A stretch of 64,000 bases of DNA, from the NCBI GenBank assembly GCA_013397865.1, contig VZTI01001133.1:419683-483682 (forward strand), written 5' to 3'. Of this stretch, positions 48,722 through 59,879 are shown piece after piece. Each line of letters starts with the position of its first letter. The first letter of the stretch is position 1. This DNA is from Struthidea cinerea (taxonomy: Eukaryota > Chordata > Aves > Passeriformes > Corcoracidae). A model generated the notes under the pieces. It was not told the DNA's origin. It did no database searches and saw only the letters and a program-made list of their open reading frames with translations. The position numbers were made by a program, and so were the translations under genes.

Positions 48722-51087
48722 TTACATCTGCCTTTACAACACACCCACTCTGCTCTGTTGATTTTCTCCCAGGCTCATGTCCCTGTCCACAATGCTAAGT
48801 GAATGGCTGCTTTACTGGATTCCTTCAGCCCCAGATGGCCCCATTTTGTCATATTCTTTGTGGCTTCATTACAGCTGTCTTGTCATAGGGAATATTCTCT
48901 GTTCATTTTTTATAATTTTTTGGAGGAAGCCACAACCTGAGAGATCCTTGATTACCATTCCAGTGTAAAGATGATTGACTTGCAAAGGTTTTTAACTGTG
49001 CTAGTTTGCCCCGTTAGCTTTTGAGGTATAAACTTCTGTCATCCATCAGGGTGCTACATTAATTACTCTCCTCAATAAGCAAAGAATTTTGGCATGGTAG
49101 AGCTCTGCAAGAGATCTTGCTATGAACAAAAGTTGGCAGTGAGTGTTCTGTTTCCTCTTTTCTATGTGTGCAAAGAGGAGATGCAGTTGACGGATTTCTA
49201 GAACATCCGTGTAACATCAGAAGCAGACTTGAAATCAGCAATGCAGAATCATTTAAACAGTCCTTCCAAGGGAAATGTTCTATACTGCAGGTAGGTTTAT
49301 TTCCTCCTAAACTGGACGGTTATGTAAATATTATGGAAGTAAATGTATTTTTAGTCTGAACTGTTAAAACTTTCTTTTCATTGTGCTCTTAATACCCGCA
49401 TGGTAAGGAAATTTCATTAGTTCTTAGAATTATACAGCCTGTTTTAAATAGCCCTGGTTTTTTTTTTTACTTCCTGAGGTAGGTAATTATTGAGGAATTA
49501 GCATCTCGTGAGATTCCCCACCTTGAAGGTTACATATGTTTGAAATTCTATTTTGAGGATGCTAACCACGTATGCAGAGGACTTTTGCTGGTTCTTCAAC
49601 TTGGAGATTAATTCCATGCACAAAAGGTGGATTATATTTGCTTCATTATTGACAATTTTTTTCTCTTTGTTATATATATATCTTGGACTTCATCGAATCT
49701 CAGGTGCTGGTGTTTCTTTGCTGTTGGAAGATACTCTTGCATTGTGAAGTTTTAGTGAAAATGCTCATCTGAATTTCAGCAAAGAGGAACGGGGGAAAAA
49801 TAATTCGGTATGGCAGTTTTAATTCTCAGTGAGCTCTAATTTAGTACAATTATAAAACAGCATTGGAGGGGTAACCCTTGATCCTTAATATTGCTTTGCT
49901 AGATGTATTTGCTTTACTCTTTGTGGCACTCTTCAGGGCTATACAGTGTGGCTCGTCCCTTGTTGCAGTGTCTAGCATGGCATGTACAGTAAATTAAAAC
50001 TCATCTGGTGCTGGAGTATGGCTAGAGAATATATTTCTAGTTTTTTCTCCCTTCAGAACATTTCTTGCTTTATTCGTGACATCCCTTTTGCCCAGGAGGA
50101 AGTTCCTCCAGGTAGTTCTAGATCAAAGTTTATTTGATTCAAGAGGTAGATTGTTTATCAGCCTGAACTCTGAAGAACAGAGTGCGTCAACTGCACTTTG
50201 AAGGTGCTGGGTCAGATTTCCTTTTCTTGTTTTGTCTTGCAACTGATACTGTACTTTGACCAACCATCCCAGCTTCATTTCTTTTGTGTCCTCAGATACC
50301 CTAACATAACTTTCTGAAGGCATAATTTGACCTCTCTATTGGATTCAATTGAGGTAGAAATTTATACTTTAGTGATTTATTCTTTTACTGCTTTCGGTGA
50401 TGTTAATTGCATATACTTTTGCTTTACTTAATTAAGGGGAAACTTGATTAAGCCTCATAGGAGTCTTGGAGGGGAAGGGTTGAGTTTTCATATCAGTTAG
50501 TCTAATTATGAGGGACTAACACACATTATAACCTAGAACTGAAAAAATAGGTTTTTGGTTTCCATTTAACAAAAGATTACACAAGGACAGAATTTTAAAA
50601 CTTTTTGAAAGTTTGGGTGGTTTTGGTTTTTTTTAACAGAAAAAAATCAGAGCAGAAAATAAAACTGGGAATGTTTGTCTTCTGAAACTGTTTATGAGTT
50701 GTTGATGCTTCTGTGTGTTTTGTTTAATGCTCGACAACAGGAAAGTAATGCCCAGGCCATGGTTTTCCAGAATAGGACTGATGCCTCTCCAAATCCATGT
50801 AGGCTATTGATAGGATGATCAGATTTGATTCAGCTGGACCATATCCACAGAATCTTTTCTTCGCTGAGTTTTTTGATACTTAGAACTAGATTAATTGTCC
50901 CTCTCTATTTCTAGAGAGGTTCTTCATCAAGTTCTAACCATAGCAAACCAGGAAATTCTGGAGTCTTTGGTAGTGTCTAGTGTTTTCTTTCAGATTTTGG
51001 GTATCACTGCTTCATACATAGTCCAGTCATGGTGTGGTTTTACCATTGGTGTGCTTTTGGTCAGACTGGCATTACAATAGTCATGAT
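48722..51087. other. Intergenic DNA between two LTRs
   Basis: AT-rich sequence of about 2.4 kb. No repeat family, exon or RNA gene was recognised. Confidence 0.55.
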
Positions 51088-52175
51088 TGTGGTGGGTTGG
51101 CCCTGGCAAAGTGCCAGCTGTCCATCCAAGCCACTCCATCACTCCCCTCCTCAGCTGGACAGGGAAGAAAATGTATAGTGAAAGGCTTGTGAGCAAGATA
51201 AGGACAGGGAGCGATCACTCGCCCACTACTGTCACAGGCAAAACAGACTCAACATGGGAAATTAATTTAACTTATTACAATTTAATCAGAGTAGGATAAT
51301 GGAAATAAAACCAAATCCTAAACCACCTTCCTCCCAGACCTCCCTTCTTCCCTGGGCTCAGCTTCACTTCTGAATGCTCTACCTCCTCTCCCAATGGCAC
51401 AAGGGGTCAGGGAATGGGGGCTGTGGTCAGTTCATCACTCGTTATTTCACGCTTCTTCCCCCTCACTCTCTTCCCCTGCTCCATCCTGAGGTCCCTTCCA
51501 CTGGAGATAGTTCTCCACAAAGTTCTCCAGATGGAGTCCTTCTCACTAGCTGCAGTTGTTGTAGAACTCTTCAGCATGGTTCCCTCCCATGGGGCACAGT
51601 CCTTCGGGCACAGGCTGCTCCAGCATGGGTCCTCCATGAGGTCACAGTCCTACCAGCCAACCTGCTCCAGAGTGGGCTTCTCTCTCCACAGGACCACAGG
51701 TCCTGCCAGGAGCCTGCTCCAACAGGGGCTTCCCATGGGGTCACAGCCTCCTTCAGGTGCCTGCACGCTCCAGCATGGGGCCTTCCATGGGCTGCAGGTG
51801 GATCTCTGCTCCATTGTGGACCTCCATGGGCTGCAAGGGCACAGCTGCCTCACCAAGGGCTGCAGAGGAGTCTCTGCTCCAGCACCCAGAACACCTCCTC
51901 CCCCTCTTTCTGCACCGACCTTGGTGTCTGCAGAGCTGTTTCTCCCATACATTCTCACTCCCCTCTCCCAGCTGCAGTTGCTGTTCCCCCAGCGTTATTT
52001 TTTCCCTTCTTCACGGTGTTATCCCAGAGGCACTACTAATGTTGTGGATGAGCTTGGCCTTGAATCCAGCTGCTACTGGTTCTATGGAACACAGAGGAAG
52101 CTTCTGGCAGCTTCTCATGGAAACCACACCTGTAGTCCCCCCACTACCAAAACCTCACTACGCAAACCCGATACA
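51088..52175 (-). mobile_element. Solo LTR (long, about 1.1 kb) upstream of TLR1A
   Basis: The plus strand starts tgtggtgggttggccctgg and ends cgcaaacccgataca. In between are repeated ctccagcatgggtcctcc-like modules and ggtcacag motifs, a pattern I recognise from a long avian ERVL-type LTR. The sense strand is minus. The flanks show no perfect target-site duplication (atgat against atgga). Open frames of up to 283 codons inside it are artefacts of the GC-rich modules. It ends about 0.6 kb before the acceptor of the TLR1A coding exon. Confidence 0.85.
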
Positions 52176-52769
52176 ATGGACAGTATAATTCCTCCTCAGG
52201 ATTCTTGGTTTACTGGAAAAACGGACCCTTATGTCTTTTGTGCTAGGACAAATCTGATAATCTGACCCTGAGAGGGTGCATGGCAGTGTCCAGGGTCTTT
52301 GGGTTGTGATGAAGAATATCATTTGAGTGAAGAGGTTGTTTTTGCACCAGTTCCTCTAAGGGTGGTTTTATTGGAGTTTTGTCCCCAAATGTGTGTGAAC
52401 TTGGGATGTACAGAAGCAGCAGATGGAGGGGTTGTTTTGTTTTCCTTTATTCATAAATGCATTGGTGTCGGTTTGTACCAGTTTTGTATTTTCTCATAAT
52501 TGTTGAGAAATTTGTGTTTCTTAACATCTTTGAGTTTTTAACATACCAGTGGCATCCCACCCATTATAAGGGAATTAATTTATATTTGACTGACTCAATA
52601 GTTAGAATTAAAGAATGGGAGTGAGGACAATTGATAAGAACTTAAAACAAGAATATGTAGAAATAATATTTTATTACATAGATTTTATATTGAATTTTAT
52701 TTTCACAATAAAAAAGCAACTTCGACCATTCAACAGCTTCATCAAATTCCATGTGTTTTCTTTTTGTAG
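52176..52769. other. Sequence just upstream of the TLR1A coding exon
   Basis: AT-rich intron or upstream DNA ending in the acceptor gtgttttctttttgtag (AG at 52768-52769). The noncoding 5' exon of TLR1A was not located. Confidence 0.6.
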
Positions 52770-52856
52770 GGCTGGACTCATCAGTGAGACATACTGAACA
52801 GAAAACAAAGATATACTTCTGTGTTTCTATAAAAAAAGAAGATAACGCTGGATAGC

Positions 52857-55262
52857 ATGAGATCCCTCACAAATATCTATGTCTTTACTTGTGCCTTTAC
52901 ATTCACACTATGGAATAATATCCAGCCAACTGTAGAATATGAATTTATTGCAAATTATTCAAGCAGTTTGCTAACTAACATTCCAAAAATCATTCCAGTC
53001 CATACTGAAGTATTAGATTTATCACATAATAGGATCTCTGGACTTAGTATCTCAGAATTTGTCTATCTTTCTGACCTTCAAGTATTAAATCTTTCTCATA
53101 ATCTAATTATGGTGCTTGACTTTAGTGTCTTTATTTTTAATGAAAATTTAGAATACTTAGATTTATCTCATAATAACATTTTGAATGTTTGCTGTCTAAC
53201 TCTTGCATATCTTAGACATTTAGATCTTTCTTTCAATAAGTTTACTGCCCTGCCCATCTGTGAGGAATTTGGGAACATGTTTCATTTGGAGTACCTTGGA
53301 TTAAGTGCTACAATGATACGAAGTTCAGACTTCAGGTATATCAAACATTTGCAGCTGCACACTGTGTTCCTGACCTTGGGAAACTTTTCTCTGTATGAGC
53401 CTCAGAGTCTGACAGCCTTGAATACAAGGAACCTCCACATTGCTTTTGCAGCAAACCAAAACTTCAGTTTTCCCCTCTTGTACGATGGAATGAGCACTTC
53501 AGAAAACTTAAAAATAGTTAACTTAAGATATACCTTGAGCTACAAAGATTTCCCCTCTCCTCCTTTAATGCTTCTGAAGAAAATCAAGACAACAGCTCTC
53601 ATGCTTGATGCTGTGGACTTACAATGGCCCATCATCCTGCAAATTTTCATGCTTATTTGGTATTCACCTGTGGAATATTTGACGGTGAGAAATTTGACTT
53701 TTCGGGGACCACTGGAGGAGCTGACTGAATATGCATTTCTACCCGTATTAAGCTCTGTGGAACAATTAATCTCTTTGGATGGCTCCATGAAAGTATTAAC
53801 TTTGGAGCATGTTCGTAATAAGATTTATTATTTCAACCAGGAGATTCTATACAGACAGTTTTCAGAGATGAGTATTGCCAGTTTGACAATATATGATGCA
53901 TATATGCCACACATGCTTTGCCCCAATAGAAAAAGCTCATTTCAGTATTTAAATTTTTCTCACAATGCCCTGACAGATGAGTTGTTCCAGAATTGTGGCA
54001 CTCTCATGGATCTGAAATCACTTATTTTGCAGAAGAATAAATTTGAGAGCCTTCCCAAGGTAAGCTTCATGACCAGCCATATGAAATCACTGAAATACCT
54101 GGACATGAGCAACAACCTGCTGCGCCACAATGGCGCTGACGTGCAGTGCCAGTGGGCTGAGTCTCTGGCAGAGTTGGACCTGTCCTCCAATCAGTTGGCG
54201 GATGCTGTGTTTGAGTGCTTGCCAGTCAACGTCAGAAAACTCGGCCTACACAACAATCAGATCAGCAGTGTCCCCAGGGGGCTGGCAGAGCTGAAATCCT
54301 TGGAAGAGCTGAACTTGGCATCGAACAGGCTGGCTGACCTGCCGGGGTGCGGTGGCTTTCCGTCCCTGCAGTTCCTGAACGTCGAGATGAATTCGATCCT
54401 CACCCCATCTGCTGACTTCTTCCAGAGCTGCCCAAGGGTCAGGGAGCTGCAGGCCGGGCACAACCCGTTCAAGTGTTCGTGTGAACTGCAAGCCTTTATC
54501 CGCCTGGAGAGGCAGTCAGGGGGGAAGCTGTTTGGCTGGCCGGCGGCATACGTGTGCGAGTACCCGGAAGGCTTGCGAGGAACGGAGCTCAAAGACCTCC
54601 ACCTGAGCCAGCTGGCTTGCAACACGACGCTCCTGCTTGTGACAGCGCTGCTGCTGACGCTGGTGCTGGTGGCTGCGGTGGCCTTTCTGTGCATCTACCT
54701 GGATGTGCCGTGGTACGTGCGGATGACGTGGCAGTGGACGCAGACGAAGCGCAGAGCTTGGCACAACCCCCCCGGAGATCCGGGCACCGTTCTGCAGTTT
54801 CACGCGTTCATTTCCTACAGCGAGCGCGATTCGTTGTGGGTGAAGAACGAGCTGATCCCGAACCTGGAGAAGGGGGAGGGCTGCGTACAACTGTGCCAGC
54901 ACGAGAGAAACTTCATCCCCGGCAAGAGCATTGTGGAGAACATCATTAACTGCATTGAGAAGAGCTACAAGTCGATCTTTGTGTTGTCTCCCAACTTTGT
55001 GCAGAGTGAGTGGTGTCACTATGAGCTGTACTTTGCCCATCACAAGTTATTCAGTGAGAATTCCAACAGTTTAATCCTCATTTTACTGGAGCCAATCCCT
55101 CCGTACCTTATCCCTGCCAGGTATCACAAGCTGAAAGCTCTCATGGCAAAGCGCACCTACCTGGAGTGGCCAAAGGAGAGGAGCAAGCGTGCCCTATTCT
55201 GGGCTAACCTGAGGGCAGCTATTAGCATTAATCTGCCAATATCCAGGGAAGCAATTGAGTAG
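52857..55262 (+). CDS. TLR1A: Toll-like receptor 1 family member A (long form)
   Basis: 801 aa, starting MRSLTNIYVFTCAFTFTLWN (signal peptide, about 1-24). The extracellular part has leucine-rich repeats from the start (TEVLDLSHNRISGL, LQVLNLSHNLIMVL, LEYLDLSHNNILNV, LRHLDLSFNKFTAL), then a diverged central region and regular repeats to the LRRCT (536-588, NPFKCSCE). The transmembrane helix is at about 591-614 and the TIR at 646-794, with box 1 FHAFISYS, BB loop ERNFIPGKSI and box 3 RALFWANLRAA. The TIR is very close to mammalian TLR1/6/10. Known role: TLR2 co-receptor for bacterial lipopeptides, signalling through MyD88. Chicken TLR1A is of similar size. Codons 391 onward match TLR1B base for base apart from one silent change. 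The unique tail is ISREAIE. The upstream half is AT-rich and the shared half GC-rich. Confidence 0.96.
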   Translation: MRSLTNIYVFTCAFTFTLWNNIQPTVEYEFIANYSSSLLTNIPKIIPVHTEVLDLSHNRISGLSISEFVYLSDLQVLNLSHNLIMVLDFSVFIFNENLEYLDLSHNNILNVCCLTLAYLRHLDLSFNKFTALPICEEFGNMFHLEYLGLSATMIRSSDFRYIKHLQLHTVFLTLGNFSLYEPQSLTALNTRNLHIAFAANQNFSFPLLYDGMSTSENLKIVNLRYTLSYKDFPSPPLMLLKKIKTTALMLDAVDLQWPIILQIFMLIWYSPVEYLTVRNLTFRGPLEELTEYAFLPVLSSVEQLISLDGSMKVLTLEHVRNKIYYFNQEILYRQFSEMSIASLTIYDAYMPHMLCPNRKSSFQYLNFSHNALTDELFQNCGTLMDLKSLILQKNKFESLPKVSFMTSHMKSLKYLDMSNNLLRHNGADVQCQWAESLAELDLSSNQLADAVFECLPVNVRKLGLHNNQISSVPRGLAELKSLEELNLASNRLADLPGCGGFPSLQFLNVEMNSILTPSADFFQSCPRVRELQAGHNPFKCSCELQAFIRLERQSGGKLFGWPAAYVCEYPEGLRGTELKDLHLSQLACNTTLLLVTALLLTLVLVAAVAFLCIYLDVPWYVRMTWQWTQTKRRAWHNPPGDPGTVLQFHAFISYSERDSLWVKNELIPNLEKGEGCVQLCQHERNFIPGKSIVENIINCIEKSYKSIFVLSPNFVQSEWCHYELYFAHHKLFSENSNSLILILLEPIPPYLIPARYHKLKALMAKRTYLEWPKERSKRALFWANLRAAISINLPISREAIE
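54027..55239 (+). repeat. Near-identical tract shared with TLR1B (copy in TLR1A)
   Basis: Partner of 41166-42378. It covers the last leucine-rich repeats, LRRCT, transmembrane helix and whole TIR domain, and stops inside the first codon after INLP. Confidence 0.93.
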
Positions 55263-56685
55263 GAGAGTGATCCTACACCTACTAGTAATATAAGTATGTG
55301 AATAACTGACTTGACTTTTTTGTATTTAACTCTGTTAATATTTTTTTCTATTTTCTTACAATATTCCTAGTTTGTTGCAAAATGTAATTGTGATACATAC
55401 AGATATTGCTATTGCTTATTTGAGTCATCCAAGTAGTCAGAAGTCATCTGTAATTGCCCATCATCAACAAAGAGAAAGAGAGAGAAATTTTCATAGTGAT
55501 TGACCTTATTTTTAGGTTGCATTTATTTTGGACTTTTCCCATTGGAAGCTATATTTGAAAGTAACAAGAATAGTGGTTGGTTGGGTGTCATCAGGCTGCC
55601 AAGGTACACATTTAATCTTTTATCTGACATGGATGTTGTGGGGTTAAGATTGCAGGGATCTGCTTTCTTGGATTTAATTAAATAGTACAAAGACTAAAAC
55701 TCTTGTTTGAATCCCATCCAGTACATTGGTATAGTAGAAGTCAAAGGTAGAATATCCGTACCCCTTTAGCCTGTTTTCCCTTCCTGGAAGTCTTTCCCTT
55801 TTATTTTTGGGTAAGTGCTGAAAAGTTGATTCCATTAATCCTTGTTTAATGTTATTCTTCCTTTGCTGTATAACCATTACCAGTTGCCTAGAGATACCTG
55901 CCAAGTCATAATTTCATAGAATTTGCTATTCATTGTCTTCAAATTCATAGTTAATACTTGTACTTATTAATTTTTTCACAGTGTTGTAATATTGCTTTCT
56001 ACTATGATCCTATCAAACTATACTGGTTCGCATGTTTTTCCTGTTTCCTAATACTTAGAAACTTGATGTTTGGAGGTGAACCCCCTTTTATCTCCAGGCT
56101 TCCACTGAACTCTGTTACCTTGCTCATTTAATTAGCAGGTGCTGAGGTTCATCACACGGGGGAAAAAAAGAGTAATTTTCCCTGGGAAATAACTTCTCTG
56201 CTAAAATCTTACTGATTAAACTAATGGTGTTTGTTGATAGGAGACATCTAGTAATTTGCTGTGCTTGGATTTGAAAGCCTAATAAACCTCTCATTCTTCA
56301 TCTGTTATTAAATTTAATGTGTCATTTCAGTGGTAATGTGGAGTTGTGTCATTATACTTATGGCTTAATAGAAATGCAAAGTCCTGTGATGACAGCTGTG
56401 AGGTGATCAAACTAGTGAGAGGATGTGATCCTTAACGCTCACTGAGGTGGCTCACTGAGCACATACCAGGTGTGGTAGCTGGATGAAACAGTGAAATTGA
56501 AGCTGTGGCAGAGCTTCCTGGTGTCCAAAGATCCTGAGACACTGCTGGCTCTCACCTACCAGTTCAGGTTAACTGGATAGGATCGCAGTAGGATGCCAGG
56601 TGCCTGGCTCCTGAGCTTTGGAAAGAAGAGATAAAAATCTCTACTAAATCTTAATTATCACTCAATTATTTCCACACTCATTAGA
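55263..56685. other. Intergenic DNA downstream of TLR1A
   Basis: Probable TLR1A 3' UTR followed by AT-rich intergenic sequence. No repeat or exon was recognised. Confidence 0.5.
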
Positions 56686-56762
56686 TCCGTATCTCTCCAA
56701 TTTAGAGAGGAAGATGTTGTGGGGGACCATGTCAAAGCCTTACCCAGAAATGTCGATTTAGT
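56686..56762 (-). repeat. Short CR1 coding-region fragment, inverted
   Basis: The motif ggggaccatgtcaaagcct with the preceding gaggaagatgttgtg is the complement of the CR1 reverse-transcriptase region. It sits head to head with the plus-oriented CR1 that follows. It is short, so moderate confidence. Confidence 0.55.
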
Positions 56763-56765
56763 AGA

Positions 56766-57450
56766 CATTAGGGATGCTGGTGGGTGAGAGGCTGGACATG
56801 ACCCAGCCATGTGCACTCACAGCCCAGAAAGCCAAATGTGTCCTGGGCTGCATCCAGAGCACCATGGGCAGCACGTGAGGGAGGGGATTCTGCCCCTCTG
56901 CTCTGCTCTGGTGAGACCCCACCTGCAGTGCTGTGTCCAGCTCTGGGCCCAACATAAGAAGGATGTGGATCTGTTGGAGCGAGTCCAGAAGAGGCCACAA
57001 AGATGACCAGAAGGCTGGAGCACGTCTGCTATTAGGACAGACTTGGAGAGCTGGGGTTGTTCAGCCTGGAGAAGAGAAGGCTCCGTGGAGATCTTGTTGA
57101 GGCCTTTCAGTACTTAAATAGGGCTTGTAAGAAAGATGAGGACAGACTTTTTAGCAGGGCCTGTTGCGATAAGACAGGGAGTAATGGTTATAAACTAAAA
57201 GAGGGCTGATTTAGGTTGGATATAAGCAATAATTTTTTAATAATGAGGGTGATGAAACACTGGAAGAGATTGCCCAAAGAAGTTGTGGATGTCCCATCCC
57301 TGGAAACATTCAAGCTCAGGCTGGGCAGGGCTCTGAGTGATCTGATCTAGTTGAAGATGTCCCTTCTCATTGCCAGGGAGTTGGACTAGATGACCTTTAA
57401 AAGTCCCTTCCAGCCCAAGCCATTTTATGATTCTATGATTTTATGATTTT
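56766..57450 (+). repeat. CR1 LINE, about 0.7 kb 3' portion
   Basis: Landmarks in order: gggatgctggtgggtgag, the cctgggctgcatccagag motif, gtgagaccccacctgcag, the ttcagcctggagaagagaa landmark, a cactggaagagattgccca motif, gttggactagatgacc, and terminal attctatgattttatg units. It includes the end of the reverse-transcriptase reading frame, now broken, and the 3' UTR. It is the longest CR1 in the window. Confidence 0.95.
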
Positions 57451-57562
57451 ACCTCTCTAGGACTTCTTGACACTTTAAAGCAGAGAGTGCTGCCAAGAAC
57501 ACACGTGTGCCTTCTTTCTGAAAGACTTCTCCCCCTCCCAAGCATTACAGTCTAAGGACATG

Positions 57563-58026
57563 TGATGCCATGATGATTTTTTGCCTTTTCTTTTATACCC
57601 CTTTTATACCTTTTTATAACTTCTTTATTCTTAGTGGTTTTTTGCCTACATTCTTAGACTTGTTTGTCAAGCTAAGAGACTAAACATTTTAGAAGCTTCA
57701 TAGCTAGAGATCAGAAAGCCCCAGACCCCAAGGTCCTCTCCAGAACACATTTTGTAAACTAAGATAGAACCATCCAGGGGAAGGTTTCTTGGGGAGGGCG
57801 GCTCATTTGAGCCTCTCATTGGGGAATCTTTGATAGATATGCTAATTAGTAAGACCTATAATGTTATACCAGATCTTTTGTGGGGTGTGCATTGTGGTGT
57901 GCATGGAGGTGCATTCAACCTGAACATAGTGCACCTAAGGATCCTTAAAATAAAAACCGAGGTAAAATCCCTTTTTCCCTTCTAACTATGTTTGACTCTT
58001 GATTTTAAGACCAGGAAGAGGCATCA
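57563..58026 (+). mobile_element. Solo LTR of an endogenous retrovirus (ERVK-like)
   Basis: A 464-bp element with perfect 7-bp terminal inverted repeats TGATGCC/GGCATCA. It is flanked on both sides by CATG (57559-57562 and 58027-58030). AATAAA at 57949-57954 gives plus orientation. I recognise the body (aagagactaaacattttag, then ggggagggcggctcatttg) as a common avian LTR. The 4-bp repeat is shorter than the 6 bp usual for ERVK, so the class is tentative. Confidence 0.85.
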
Positions 58027-58030
58027 CATG

Positions 58031-59879
58031 ATTAGCAGTCACACTTAGTGCTAATGGGTTAAAGGGCACGTAGTCTTTCCTGTTTACTAGACAAGAAAAG
58101 AGGAAGTAAAATTTCTTGATTCAGGCTTTCCGGTCTCTGTAAATTTAATGCATCAGTGAACTGGGGGCTATGTCCTAAATAATGTACAGACTGGGCTGTG
58201 GAGGAGTCCCTCACCTTTAAGAGTGTTCTGAAATATAAGTTTTAGGTGGGTGTGAAAGAGTTTCTCAAGTCTGCTGTGTATATTGTTTTGGAATATTAAT
58301 GCTGTTAAGCCTTTATACTCTATCCTTCTCACCTCACAGATCTTTCATGCACACGCCAAGTATTTCAGTTATTTACATACCATACCATACACTACAGCTT
58401 CTTAAAATACATTTCTGAGTTCCTTTGATAAAGCAGACTCATTTTGTCGTGGTTTGGTGTGTTGGTTGGTTTTCTTTTTTAAGTTAGCATTTGACAGTAT
58501 TTCTCATTAAGCAACATTGTGCATTGTCTTAGTGTTCAGCCAGGCCAGAGTTTTAACTGTAATGGATACATTTAAAGTGTTTTTATGGCTGAAAATTGCA
58601 GTAGAGACACAGAGATCAGTTTTGAATCCTTGAGCAGATTTCTGTGTATGACAGGATCGAACTCAGTGATAGCAGATAAGAGAGAGGGAACATTTTAATT
58701 TCTCAAGAAAATAAATGTTACCTTAAATTACAATCTCATAAGATTAAAGTTTGCCTTTTTCTCAGACTGAGGGGGACACCCAGTGGCCGGTGAAATTATC
58801 ACTGCTTCCTGAAAATGATCACGCAAGCAACGTATGCAATGCTTTTTGACTCATAGGAAAAGAGATAAATCATATCAGCCCAGCAACTGGAGTAGCCTCT
58901 TGCAGGTGTGCGGGCTCGAGAGGACAGGTCGGGACAAGCCCTTGCCCGTGACAGCCGCCACGCTGGGTCAGTGGCCGTGACTCTGTCCCCCGTGCCATTG
59001 GTCCCTCCTGCCTGAACCTTAGAAATCAACAGCACGATATAAGCTGTCTCTGGCTTTGCAATGCACAGTCCTTATTTTCAAGCAGGAGGCCAAGAAATAC
59101 AAGCCAGTCTTTCTCTCATATTCTGATTGCTGTTTGCAGGGTTTTATTTTTATGCCTCATTTCTGCTGTACCTGCTTTCCCTTCTGTATGTCACCATGGC
59201 ATAGCACAGGTGCTCACCAGGCTTATCTGCAGGATCCCAGGCAGCGAGAGACCAAGATCCTGATGCAAATACTTCAGCAGAAATGGGAAGTGTTAGAGAT
59301 GCATGGTGAATTCAGCTGGGCTCCGTCTTCTTAGGCATCGGAAAAGGTGTGAAGAAATAAAGCTCCATTCTTCATCACCTCTACCCATCATCACTATCAT
59401 CATCTCTCAGCGCAGCCTGCAGGTGCGTCTGGAGGTGCGCAGGACTCCCGCGGTGACTCTGGCACCCTGCTCTGGGAAAGGCTGTGGTGCAGAGCATGGC
59501 TATGGGAGCAGGCCCAGTCAGTCATCTTCCGAGTGATAAAAAGGGCAAACTCGCATGTTTCGTGCTCCACACCAGCCAACGGGCTATTAGAACGCCCTAA
59601 TTAGAACGCCCCAATTAGAAATGAGTAAAACGTTTTTGTGAGCTTGCCGCTCAGTGTGCTGCTGGACACAGCTCCTCCAGCACAAATTCCTTGTGCTCCT
59701 GCCCTCGGCCCCGTGCAGGGCAAGCACATACAGGAGGTGGCCACGGCCGGGCAGAAGGGCCACCAGAACGCCCAGAGCCACAGGGGTCTCCTCCAGGCCT
59801 GCCTCCGAGCCTCGCACTGCATCACTGCTCTTTGTCACCCAGCACGTGACAACATCACCACCACCAACATTCTGAAGGT
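58031..59879. other. Intergenic DNA between the TLR cluster and KLF3
   Basis: Mixed composition, with locally GC-rich patches at about 58.89-59.02, 59.40-59.52 and 59.64-59.85 kb. No exon, repeat family or RNA gene was recognised. Confidence 0.5.

Larger units (their letters stand above)
52770..55262 (+). other. TLR1A: TLR1A coding exon (5' UTR part plus CDS)
   Basis: The exon starts after the polypyrimidine acceptor at 52769. It carries 87 nt of leader before the ATG and has an uninterrupted CDS. No AATAAA lies close behind the stop. The nearest on this strand that I noted is at 56281-56286, about 1 kb on, so the 3' end is unresolved. Confidence 0.75.

Noticed and set aside
51374..52265. 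Plus-strand open frames of 221 and 283 codons
   Set aside because: Both fall within the 1.1-kb LTR and reflect its repeated GC-rich modules. No known protein features.
56758..57023. Overlapping short frames on both strands
   Set aside because: Inside a CR1 LINE. They are broken parts of the element, not host genes.
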